Shown piece after piece: positions 1-6,010 of a DNA stretch of 6,550 nt. The number at the start of each line of letters is the position of its first letter. Positions within the stretch are counted from its first letter, which is position 1. Source of the stretch: Lachnospira sp. UBA5912 (lineage in GTDB: Bacteria > Bacillota > Clostridia > Lachnospirales > Lachnospiraceae). Location of the stretch: contig DJDY01000070.1 in the NCBI GenBank assembly GCA_002435585.1, positions 1,591 to 8,140 of the forward strand, in the 5' to 3' direction. Both the position numbers and the translations under genes were made by a program. The notes under the pieces were generated by a model. The model did not search any database and was not told the DNA's origin. It saw only the letters and a program-made list of their open reading frames with translations.

Positions 1-144
1 TGTATCAGGTGAATCTGTTTTTTTAGAATCTATCTCTTTCTGGTTATCAACAAATGCTTTAGCATCACTGGTTTCTTCTTCAACAAGTCTTTCAAGTGAT
101 TTAACTAATTCATCATCTAATTCATCTTTATTATCCATACTCAT
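1..144 (-). CDS. Acidic protein of unknown function, N-terminal fragment
   Basis: An open frame of 48 codons runs from ATG at 144 leftward to the window edge without a stop, so only the N-terminus is visible. It begins MSMDNKDELDDELVKSLERL and is strongly acidic and hydrophilic, with predicted helical character. There is no signal peptide or membrane segment in this part, so a cytoplasmic N-terminus is likely. A second ATG two codons later (138) is an alternative start. A purine-rich stretch, AAAGGATGGGAA on the minus strand (152-163), lies upstream as a ribosome binding site; its GGGA part sits about 9 nt before the first ATG, which favours that start. The gene points the same way as the large Ig-like gene but is separated from it by over 400 bp and two terminators, so it is probably a separate transcription unit. 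I do not recognise the family, and too little is present to assign one. Confidence 0.7.
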   Translation of the reverse strand, partial: MSMDNKDELDDELVKSLERLVEEETSDAKAFVDNQKEIDSKKTDSPDT

Positions 145-172
145 ATAGGCATTCCCATCCTTTATATTTTAA

Positions 173-201
173 CGTATAAATTCTAACATATTGATATTCA
201 A
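173..201 (-). promoter_or_regulatory. Weak candidate sigma-A promoter for the leftmost gene
   Basis: On the minus strand, TTGAAT (196-201) is followed after 17 bp by TATACG (173-178). The -35 matches 4 of 6 consensus bases and the -10 matches 4 of 6. Transcription would start near 166 and give a leader of about 22 nt before the ATG at 144. The region is so AT-rich that such matches can arise by chance, and another weak pair (TTGTGT/TATGAA) exists further upstream near 280-315. Confidence 0.3.
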
Positions 202-210
202 TAATCAATA
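189..210. promoter_or_regulatory. Dyad that may be an operator over the -35 of the leftmost gene
   Basis: TATTGAT (189-195) and its exact reverse complement ATCAATA (204-210) flank an 8-bp spacer. The spacer holds the candidate -35 of the leftmost gene. Seven-base half-sites with a short spacer fit a dimeric repressor site, but base composition makes a chance match possible. There is no regulator gene nearby to point to. Confidence 0.25.
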
Positions 211-248
211 AATTAACAAATCAAACTTATAAAGTTTTAAAGCTTAAA

Positions 249-278
249 TTTATTTTATTGCTTTTTATTTTATTGTTT
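249..278. repeat. Short AT-rich tandem repeat
   Basis: A 15-bp unit occurs twice in a row. TTTATTTTATTG is exact at 249-260 and 264-275, each followed by three nearly identical bases (CTT, then TTT). It lies upstream of the candidate promoters of the leftmost gene. On that gene's strand it is A-rich, as in an UP element or curved DNA, but its role is unknown. Confidence 0.5.
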
Positions 279-379
279 TTATCATTCTTTCATAATTTGT
301 ACATACTTTGCACACAAATATTGAATATACTAATAATCAGATAGTAAGTTAATTCTTTCTATCTCCCCCTCATATTAAA

Positions 380-428
380 ATAAAGAAACAGCTGCTTTAT
401 GGATATCCGTAAGCAGCTGTTTCTTTAT
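380..428 (-). terminator. Distal hairpin terminator downstream of the Ig-like gene
   Basis: A perfect 18-bp inverted repeat pairs 380-397 with 411-428 (arms contain AAGAAACAGCTGCTT). The 13-nt centre can pair further: skipping T398, A399-T410, T400-G409, G401-C408 and G402-C407 leave only a 4-nt loop. Read on the minus strand, the 3' arm runs into a U-rich tail (TTTCTTTATTTTAA), as in intrinsic terminators. It lies second in line after the stop of the Ig-like gene. The plus-strand reading also ends in TTTCTTTAT, so it could act both ways, but no plus-strand gene precedes it in this window. Confidence 0.75.
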
Positions 429-438
429 ATTCATATTC

Positions 439-485
439 AATAAAAATAGCAATCAGAACATTATATCCTGATTGCTATTTTTATT
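439..485 (-). terminator. Proximal intrinsic terminator of the Ig-like gene
   Basis: An 18-bp perfect inverted repeat pairs 439-456 with 468-485 around an 11-nt loop. The core is TAGCAATCAG/CTGATTGCTA flanked by A and T runs. On the minus strand the 3' arm ends in CTATTTTTATT, the stem-plus-U-tract form of a Rho-independent terminator. It begins about 75 bp after the TAA of the Ig-like gene at 560. Its A/T-symmetric flanks make it potentially bidirectional. Confidence 0.85.
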
Positions 486-559
486 ATATTATAATTTATT
501 CACTCATCTGGCACTGCATGTCTATATTTTTATACTTTCCAGTCTGAATTGAATTACTA

Positions 560-3500
560 TTATCTGATATTAGTAACCGTTACAACACAGCTTAATGTCT
601 TATTATTGACTGTTGCCGTAACTGTTGCTGTACCTGCTCTTCTACCTATTACTTCTCCTGAAGAAGATACTGTACATACTCTTGGATTACTACTTCTCCA
701 TGTAATCGCATTTTCCGCACCTATAACGTCCAATGTATATCTGTCATACTGTTCAAGCCTTATGCTTGACCTGCTCATTCCAAGAGAATGAACTGTACAT
801 GTAGCTTCAGCACTGCCGTTTGTGCTTATTACGAAAACATCTGCTGTACCAGGACCAACTGTTGTTATAACTCCATCCTGGTCAACTTGTACAATACCTG
901 TATCTGTAGAATACCATTCATATGAATCTGTATTATTAACTGGTCTTACTATTACAGATAACTGTCTTGCTCTTCCACTTAACATATAGATTTCCTTAGA
1001 ATTGATTCTAAGAGATGAGATATTAATAACTGGCGTTACATATACCCAACACGTTCCAGTAATATTATTACCATCCTGTGATGTAGCTGTTACCTTACAT
1101 TTACCAGTACTGAGTGCAAATATTTCTCCTGATTCATCCACTGTTGCTATAGATTCATTAGATGATGTCCAGACAACATCTTTAACTGTTGCATCATCTG
1201 GTGTTATAACTGCCGTTACCCTTGCTGAATCACCAACAAGAAGTCTTACAGTATCAGGTTCAATATACATATCCGTTACCGGATTAACAACTCTTATTAT
1301 ACAAGAAGCACTAACACCACTTCCGTCAGCTGCAGTTGCTGTAATAACCGCATTACCTACTGAATTAGCTGTCAGATTACCCTGCTGGTCAACATAACAT
1401 ATATCGTTGTTTGATGAAGACCATATTATATTCTTGTTAGTCGCTGTATCTGTTCCAACTGTAGCAACAAGAGTTCCTGTTGCTCCAACATTCATAAACT
1501 TATCTGTTTCACTAAGTTCAATAGATGACAGATATTCTTTGACATCTATTGTACAAGCTGCTGTCAGCTTATTAACCTCTGTTGTTACTTCTATAACACA
1601 TGAGCCACCCTTTAATGCTGTTACAACACCATTTTCATCAACTGTTGCAACTGTTGGATCACTTGAAAGATAAGTGACATTTTTATTTTCTGCATCATAT
1701 GGTTCGATTACAGGAATGATTGCATACTTTGCACCTACCCATAACTGCTGATAATCTGAGTTAAGTGTAATTCCTGTTACCGGCTGTGTTACCGTAACAA
1801 CACAGTATGCTGTAAGTCCGGTATCTACATTCGTAGCTATTATTGACGTTGTACCAGCTCCTACAGCTGTAACCTTACCATCATTCTCTACTGTACATAC
1901 TTTCTCATCACGGCTCTCCCATGTAACAATCTTATTATCTGCATTTTCTGGAAGACATGTCGCATTCAACCAGAATACCTGTCCCTGTCTGACCGTTATA
2001 TCTGTTGTATTAAGTATAATCTGCGTTACAGGCTGCTTTACATATATATTACACATCGCTGTGCTGTTTCCGTCAAGTGACTTACAAAGTATTGTACAGC
2101 TTCCTGTTCCAACAGCTTCTACAAGACCATTAGAATCAACTATACATACATTAGTATTAGAAGATTCCCATACAACTGTTCTGTTAGTTGCAGTTACTGG
2201 AAGTACTTCTGCAGTTATTCTTAACTTACCACCTATTGACATAATCTCATCTGTATAATCCAGCTTAATCGTCTCTACTGGTATACTTATAATGAAATTA
2301 CATGTAGCTATATATGCACCATCTGTTGTTTTACAAACTATTGTACAATATCCTGGCTTAACATATTTAACAAGACCATTCTCATCTACTGTGGCAACTG
2401 ACGGATCTGATGATGTCCATGTAACGTTTCTGTTAACACCCTCACCAGCTGGCAATACAGTTGCAACGAGCTGGAACTGTCCTATAGCCATTGATGATTC
2501 AACTGTTGTCTCATTAAGCTTAAGACCTGATACAGGTTCTCTTACATATACATCACAGGTAGCTACCTTAAGTCCATCTTCTGTAATAACAGTTATCGTT
2601 GTTGAACCACCAGCAACACCTGTAATAGTTGCTGTGTAACTATCACCTTCAACTGTTGCAACAGCAGTGTTAGATGAAGACCATAATACCTTGTTATTCG
2701 TTGGTGCTGATGGATTAAATATAACCTGTACAGTTTCTGTAGAACCTCTGTCCACTGTAACTGACGAAGGATTAATACTTATATCTCCAACTGGTGTTGT
2801 TACATATACAACACATGTTGCTTTCTTAATAACTCCGTTGATATTCTGTGAAACCTTAATATGTGCTACACCTGGAGCAACACCCTTTACAGTAAATGTC
2901 TTTCCATCATCAGACTGTGTAACTTCTATAAGTGTATCTTTAGGAACAACACCTGTTGCATCTGCCTGATTCTCTACTGTGAATGTAATATCTTCCTTAT
3001 TAGGAGAATTCGTAACAAGTGCCTGAAGTGTCTGTGTATCACCTATATTAACGCTCATAGATGTAAGGCTTAATCCGAAACCATCGATAACTGTTATTTC
3101 GTATGCAAGCTGGTTATTCTGCTTGTATACCGTAGAAAGCTCATCATCAACTCTTGTTGCATATATAGTTGCCTTGCCTGCTCCCATCGCTGTAACAAGA
3201 CCTGTTGTCTGGTCTACCTGTAGAACACTGTTATCTGATGTTGACCATGTAATCTCTGTTGGCTTAGCCGATGTCTTTAACTGTATTGAATCACCGACAT
3301 TCATATTACTTACATCGTTGCCCATCTTTTTAAATGGAACGATTACATTAACCTCGTCTTTGGTTGCCCATCCAAGATTACCTTCAACGTCTATACTTGC
3401 CACACCAGCTGTTGCTTTAGCAACACCAGCATGTACACCCTTAACGTTACCATCCTTATATGTAAATATATCCTTATCACCAGTAAGATATGTTACCCCG

Positions 3501-4447
3501 GCAGCTGTAGGATACATTATATTAGAAGGAATAAGTTCATCGCTGAATTCTTCAAAATCTTTATCAGATAAAACAAAATATCTTGTACCATCTGAAAGTT
3601 TCTGGATTGAATGACCCTGTGCATTAGCCTGTCCATCAACATAATTAACCTGTGAAGTAATCTGGTATGAAGCTGTAAGTGATGCTATTCCATCTCCATC
3701 AGCAGTTCTGACTCTTAAATTAGTTCTACCACCACCTACAATCTTAAGTCTTACTTTAGATGAATCAGAGGATACCTTCTGTATAACACCATCTTTAGCA
3801 AGATTTCCTGTCTTATCGTTGTCTGTTTCAACAAGAATCTTGTTACCTTCACTTGCATTGGATGTAATCTCGATAATATCACCAATCTGGTAACATAACA
3901 TCTGTTCGCTGTTAAGTTCAACGCCATTACGATATGCCTTAAAGCTGTTAATCTTAAGTGGTACTATTATGTCAACTGTATCACTTCCAAGTTCCTGCTC
4001 ATATGTAATGCTTCCGTCAGGACCATATACCTTAGTATAATATGTAGCCTTTAAAGTAGCCTTACCTGCTCTGTTAGCATATACTGTAGGTCCTGCAACG
4101 CCTTCTATTGTATCGGCGTACTTAGTTCCTGCGCTATCGCTTACCACGTATTTAACTATGTTAGGATCCGAAACTGTCCACTTAAGATTCCTCACATTAG
4201 GTTTGTAATTATCAGGGGAATCCGGTCCTATTACATTGTTTTCATCAGTACCTGTCATTGTAGCTGTAATACCATTAGAAGTCGCCCCTTCATTGATAAT
4301 GGTAGTTGAGCTTGTAACCGATACCGTCACACTTGAATCTGCATTCGCAAACACCATATATCCACTGAATGCAAACATAACTACAAGTACAGATAATAAT
4401 ATTTTCCACTGTACCTTCAGTCGTCTGAATTTCTTAATACTGCTCAT
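560..4447 (-). CDS. Secreted multi-domain Ig-like (Big_2) repeat protein, 1295 aa
   Basis: This complete gene starts with ATG at 4447, 7 nt after a GAGG ribosome binding site, and ends with TAA. Residues 1-36 are a classical signal peptide: a basic start (KKFRRLK), a hydrophobic core at 16-33, and an Ala-Asn-Ala cleavage site before D37. The rest is a chain of bacterial Ig-like group 2 domains (intimin/invasin-type beta sandwiches). Residues 37-371 are divergent copies. Clearer copies lie at about 372-455, 456-551, 552-636, 637-722, 723-804, 805-888, 889-969, 970-1054, 1055-1138, 1139-1219 and 1220-1293. Most carry the W-x-SS-(N/D)-x-x-(I/V)-x-x-VD...G-x-(V/I) signature, for example around 675-693, 924-942 and 1091-1109. 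There is no LPxTG motif, C-terminal membrane helix, SLH domain or catalytic domain; the chain ends in VTVTNIR. Twenty-two cysteines are present, unusually many for an exported Firmicute protein. Big_2 proteins often act in adhesion or as surface spacers; that role here is inference from the family. It is followed by two terminators and has its own promoter, so it is probably monocistronic. Confidence 0.93.
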   Translation of the reverse strand: MSSIKKFRRLKVQWKILLSVLVVMFAFSGYMVFANADSSVTVSVTSSTTIINEGATSNGITATMTGTDENNVIGPDSPDNYKPNVRNLKWTVSDPNIVKYVVSDSAGTKYADTIEGVAGPTVYANRAGKATLKATYYTKVYGPDGSITYEQELGSDTVDIIVPLKINSFKAYRNGVELNSEQMLCYQIGDIIEITSNASEGNKILVETDNDKTGNLAKDGVIQKVSSDSSKVRLKIVGGGRTNLRVRTADGDGIASLTASYQITSQVNYVDGQANAQGHSIQKLSDGTRYFVLSDKDFEEFSDELIPSNIMYPTAAGVTYLTGDKDIFTYKDGNVKGVHAGVAKATAGVASIDVEGNLGWATKDEVNVIVPFKKMGNDVSNMNVGDSIQLKTSAKPTEITWSTSDNSVLQVDQTTGLVTAMGAGKATIYATRVDDELSTVYKQNNQLAYEITVIDGFGLSLTSMSVNIGDTQTLQALVTNSPNKEDITFTVENQADATGVVPKDTLIEVTQSDDGKTFTVKGVAPGVAHIKVSQNINGVIKKATCVVYVTTPVGDISINPSSVTVDRGSTETVQVIFNPSAPTNNKVLWSSSNTAVATVEGDSYTATITGVAGGSTTITVITEDGLKVATCDVYVREPVSGLKLNETTVESSMAIGQFQLVATVLPAGEGVNRNVTWTSSDPSVATVDENGLVKYVKPGYCTIVCKTTDGAYIATCNFIISIPVETIKLDYTDEIMSIGGKLRITAEVLPVTATNRTVVWESSNTNVCIVDSNGLVEAVGTGSCTILCKSLDGNSTAMCNIYVKQPVTQIILNTTDITVRQGQVFWLNATCLPENADNKIVTWESRDEKVCTVENDGKVTAVGAGTTSIIATNVDTGLTAYCVVTVTQPVTGITLNSDYQQLWVGAKYAIIPVIEPYDAENKNVTYLSSDPTVATVDENGVVTALKGGSCVIEVTTEVNKLTAACTIDVKEYLSSIELSETDKFMNVGATGTLVATVGTDTATNKNIIWSSSNNDICYVDQQGNLTANSVGNAVITATAADGSGVSASCIIRVVNPVTDMYIEPDTVRLLVGDSARVTAVITPDDATVKDVVWTSSNESIATVDESGEIFALSTGKCKVTATSQDGNNITGTCWVYVTPVINISSLRINSKEIYMLSGRARQLSVIVRPVNNTDSYEWYSTDTGIVQVDQDGVITTVGPGTADVFVISTNGSAEATCTVHSLGMSRSSIRLEQYDRYTLDVIGAENAITWRSSNPRVCTVSSSGEVIGRRAGTATVTATVNNKTLSCVVTVTNIR
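569..3334 (-). repeat. Tandem Big_2 domain array (protein residues about 372-1293)
   Basis: This part of the gene encodes eleven consecutive Ig-like domains of about 82-96 residues, the last one shorter. The DNA copies are degenerate: recurring words such as CATCTACTGTTGCAAC (coding VATVDE on the minus strand) vary between units, so the array is old rather than a fresh expansion. From residue 545 on, every domain ends with a cysteine at the same place in its last strand (A-T-C-x-V-x-V type). The final domain (1220-1293) is shorter, lacking about 14 residues between strands, and closes the protein. Confidence 0.85.
4340..4447 (-). other. Signal peptide of the Ig-like protein
   Basis: Codons 1-36 encode an n-region with seven Lys/Arg among the first 15 residues, a hydrophobic h-region (ILLSVLVVMFAFSGYMVF) and an A-x-A signal peptidase I site (A34-N35-A36, cut before D37). 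No lipobox cysteine is present, so a lipoprotein anchor is unlikely. Confidence 0.85.
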
Positions 4448-4454
4448 ATATATG

Positions 4455-4458
4455 CCTC
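4455..4458 (-). promoter_or_regulatory. Ribosome binding site of the Ig-like gene
   Basis: GAGG on the minus strand lies 7 nt before the ATG at 4447. An ATG that overlaps this site upstream is out of frame, which supports 4447 as the start. Confidence 0.75.
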
Positions 4459-4499
4459 ATTTCGTTAGTATATATTTAATTGCATCATATTTTAGTAAT

Positions 4500-4528
4500 A
4501 TTCTACAATATTTTTCCAATGTTTTCAA
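4500..4528 (-). promoter_or_regulatory. Sigma-A promoter of the Ig-like gene
   Basis: On the minus strand, TTGAAA (4523-4528) and TAGAAT (4500-4505) are separated by exactly 17 bp. Each hexamer matches the vegetative consensus at 5 of 6 positions. The expected start near 4493 gives a leader of about 46 nt that includes the GAGG site. This is the best promoter match in the window. Confidence 0.7.
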
Positions 4529-4625
4529 TAACCATACATCTAATTAATCGGTATTTTTCTTTTATCTTTAACATCTCATAACTATTTTTCTTTATTTTTG
4601 TAGATTTTTTCATTATAATTATGCG

Positions 4626-4759
4626 AAGGTTGTCAAAAACACAATTATATAATCCGATATATAATTCTGAATTAAATATGTATTTTATATATGTTTTATT
4701 AATTGTATATTTTCATAATTTATTCATTCATATAAAAATATTAATAAATTAACAACCTT
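4626..4759. repeat. Separated inverted repeat in the divergent intergenic region
   Basis: AAGGTTGTCAA at 4626-4636 and TTAACAACCTT at 4749-4759 are reverse complements with one mismatch in 11 bases. They enclose 112 bp of very AT-rich DNA. Because these arms are among the few GC-containing words in the region, they stand out. They could be two sites for one DNA-binding protein; recombination between them is a remoter possibility. Confidence 0.4.
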
Positions 4760-4795
4760 TTATTAGTTTTTTAATTCAGGCAACAAAATATTTTT

Positions 4796-4802
4796 AGAGG
4801 AG
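4796..4802 (+). promoter_or_regulatory. Ribosome binding site of the glycosyltransferase
   Basis: AGAGGAG lies 7 nt before the ATG at 4810. It is a strong Shine-Dalgarno match and fixes that codon as the start. Confidence 0.85.
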
Positions 4803-4809
4803 CTTCAAT

Positions 4810-5139
4810 ATGATATCCATAAGCATGTGTATGATTGTAAAAAATGAACAGGACATATTAAAAAGATGCCTTGATTCATATGCCGGCATCTATGATGAAC
4901 TTATTATCATAGATACTGGTTCAACAGATAATACTAAAGAAATCGCCCATCAATATACAGATAATATTTACGACTTTGAATGGTGTGATGATTTTGCAGC
5001 GGCCAGGAACTTTGCTTTTTCAAAGGCTGGATGCGAATATATATTAAGCGTTGATGCAGATGAAGAACTAGATGTTTATAATAATCAGTCATTACGCAAT
5101 CTTAAGTCCGTTCTTCTATCTGATATTGATATTGTATAG
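4810..5139 (+). CDS. Family 2 glycosyltransferase, N-terminal part, ended by in-frame TAG
   Basis: The 109 residues form the nucleotide-sugar half of a GT-A fold family 2 glycosyltransferase, of the SunS-like/cell-wall type with C-terminal TPRs. The start SMCMIVKNEQDILKRCLDS is the typical first strand and helix. IIDTGSTDNT (33-42) is the nucleotide-binding loop, DDFAAARNFA (60-69) is the usual motif after it, and VDADEE (81-86) holds the D-x-D metal/sugar-nucleotide site (D82, D84). The frame stops at TAG (5137-5139), and the next codon, ATG at 5140, continues the same protein in the same frame. At 109 residues it lacks the acceptor-binding half and would not be a complete enzyme alone. Either the gene is a recent pseudogene, for instance by CAG to TAG, or the halves are made separately or by readthrough. 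Substrate and acceptor are unknown. Confidence 0.85.
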   Translation: MISISMCMIVKNEQDILKRCLDSYAGIYDELIIIDTGSTDNTKEIAHQYTDNIYDFEWCDDFAAARNFAFSKAGCEYILSVDADEELDVYNNQSLRNLKSVLLSDIDIV

Positions 5140-5142
5140 ATG
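5137..5142 (+). other. TAG-ATG stop-restart junction inside the glycosyltransferase
   Basis: The in-frame amber codon (5137-5139) is followed with no gap by ATG (5140-5142). The motifs on either side belong to one protein family and the frame is unchanged. Abutting stop and start codons are a known arrangement for termination-reinitiation, but here it falls in the middle of a domain rather than between genes. A single base change from CAG (Gln) would also explain it, as would changes from several other codons. Confidence 0.85.
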
Positions 5143-5865
5143 TATTATGTTAACGAATCCGCATTTAATTCTGTATACAATGTTCATAAAGAACTCCGTC
5201 CTAAACTTTTTAAAAGAATCCGTACATTCAACTGGATTTCCCCTATTCACGAAACTATCAGGGTTAATCCTGTTATATATGACAGCAACATCGAAATCAT
5301 GCACAAACCAGCAGGCAGCCACAGTAAACGTGATTTTTCAATATATTTCAAAGCACTTGATAAAGGAATCCAGTTAGAAGACTATGTTGTTTCAATGCTT
5401 TGCAAAGAGTTATTCATATCTGGTGAAGAGTCCGATTTTATCGAATTCAAAGATACATTTGAACATGTATTTCCATATGAAAACACCAGCGAGGGCACTC
5501 TTGAAGATATAAACTGCATTCTGGCACGCATATACCTGATTACCGGCGAGACGGATAAGTTCTTCAAAGTTGCGCTTAAGACAGCTGTAAACAACCCATC
5601 TTCTGAAATATGTCTTATACTTGGAAATTATTATTTTTCAAAGAATGATTATGAAGAAGCCGCCATGTGGTTTTACAATGCTGCTTTCGAATCAAGCAGC
5701 ATACTTGACATATCAAGCAGTGGTAACAAACCTCTTTATCAGCTAAGCGAATGCTACAAAAAACTTGCTGATAAATGCGATGATGATTATGAACGCATAC
5801 AATATATAGAAATGTCTGATGATTACAAAACCCAGGCAGACAACTGGCATATGCCTGAATTATAA
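5140..5865 (+). CDS. Family 2 glycosyltransferase, C-terminal part with TPR-like repeats
   Basis: This frame is the direct in-phase continuation of the preceding fragment, starting with ATG right after its TAG and ending with TAA. Residues 20-38 (RPKLFKRIRTFNWISPIHE) are the R-P-x-L-F...F-x-W...H-E motif of the acceptor side of these glycosyltransferases. H59-x-x-S style residues and RDFSIYFKALDKG (64-76) follow as in relatives. From about 124 onward come helical TPR-like units: INCILARIYLITGETDKFF, then about 155-186 (CLILGNYYFSKNDYEEAAMW and after), then about 199-235. No ribosome binding site precedes ATG 5140, so translation would need reinitiation at the TAGATG junction, readthrough, or repair of the stop. 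Joined, the two parts make 351 codons, a usual length for the family. No frameshift or second stop is present, which points to a recent or functional interruption. Confidence 0.8.
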   Translation: MYYVNESAFNSVYNVHKELRPKLFKRIRTFNWISPIHETIRVNPVIYDSNIEIMHKPAGSHSKRDFSIYFKALDKGIQLEDYVVSMLCKELFISGEESDFIEFKDTFEHVFPYENTSEGTLEDINCILARIYLITGETDKFFKVALKTAVNNPSSEICLILGNYYFSKNDYEEAAMWFYNAAFESSSILDISSSGNKPLYQLSECYKKLADKCDDDYERIQYIEMSDDYKTQADNWHMPEL

Positions 5866-5984
5866 TCTTACAGCTCTTACTTATAGCATTATTAATTACC
5901 AGACATATAAAATAAATACATATAATGAAACGCACCGGATACAATATAACCTCACTCATAATTTCTACATAATATTGCATTTTT

Positions 5985-6010
5985 CCATAAAACTTTAATT
6001 AAACTTATGG
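5985..6010. promoter_or_regulatory. Possible operator upstream of the sugar kinase
   Basis: CCATAA (5985-5990) and TTATGG (6005-6010) are exact inverted repeats. Between and overlapping them, AAACTT occurs twice in direct orientation (5990-5995 and 6001-6006), 11 bp apart, about one helical turn. The right arm overlaps the -35 position of the kinase promoter. This would suit a regulator of sugar-acid catabolism, but the half-sites are short and AT-rich. Confidence 0.3.

Larger units (their letters stand above)
4448..4809. other. Divergent AT-rich intergenic region
   Basis: This 362-bp stretch separates the leftward Ig-like gene from the rightward glycosyltransferase frame and contains no gene. 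It holds the Ig-like promoter at its left end, a separated inverted repeat (4626-4636 and 4749-4759), and the glycosyltransferase ribosome binding site at its right end. Several TATAAT words occur (for example 4648-4653 and 4660-4665), but none has a good -35 at 16-18 bp for rightward transcription, so the glycosyltransferase promoter cannot be placed with confidence. No riboswitch-like structure was recognised. Confidence 0.7.

Noticed and set aside
569..2794. Recent duplication or CRISPR-like DNA repeats in the Ig-like gene
   Set aside because: The repeated words vary between units at the DNA level and follow the protein domain period; there are no identical repeats with unique spacers.
1002..3614. 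Several plus-strand open frames of 65-163 codons opposite the Ig-like gene
   Set aside because: They lie wholly antisense to a long, clearly coding gene, lack ribosome binding sites and recognisable motifs, and their Thr/Val/Ser-rich content is what the complementary strand of beta-rich repeats produces.
4630..4665. Rightward promoter for the glycosyltransferase from TTGTCA (4630-4635) and TATAAT (4648 or 4660)
   Set aside because: The spacings are 12 and 24 bp, both outside the productive range, and the start would be about 140 nt or more from the ATG.
5137..5139. Genome-wide recoding of TAG, or pyrrolysine at this codon
   Set aside because: Nothing else in the window supports recoding: the other two visible gene ends use TAA and no other real gene has an internal TAG. 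Glycosyltransferases are not known pyrrolysine proteins.
5830..5900. Terminator after the glycosyltransferase
   Set aside because: CAGGCA and TGCCTG can pair near the 3' end, but the pairing lies inside the coding region and no U tract follows. No better hairpin was found downstream.
5615..5980. Minus-strand open frame of 121 codons overlapping the end of the glycosyltransferase
   Set aside because: It is antisense to a frame with clear family motifs and has no ribosome binding site or recognisable domain.
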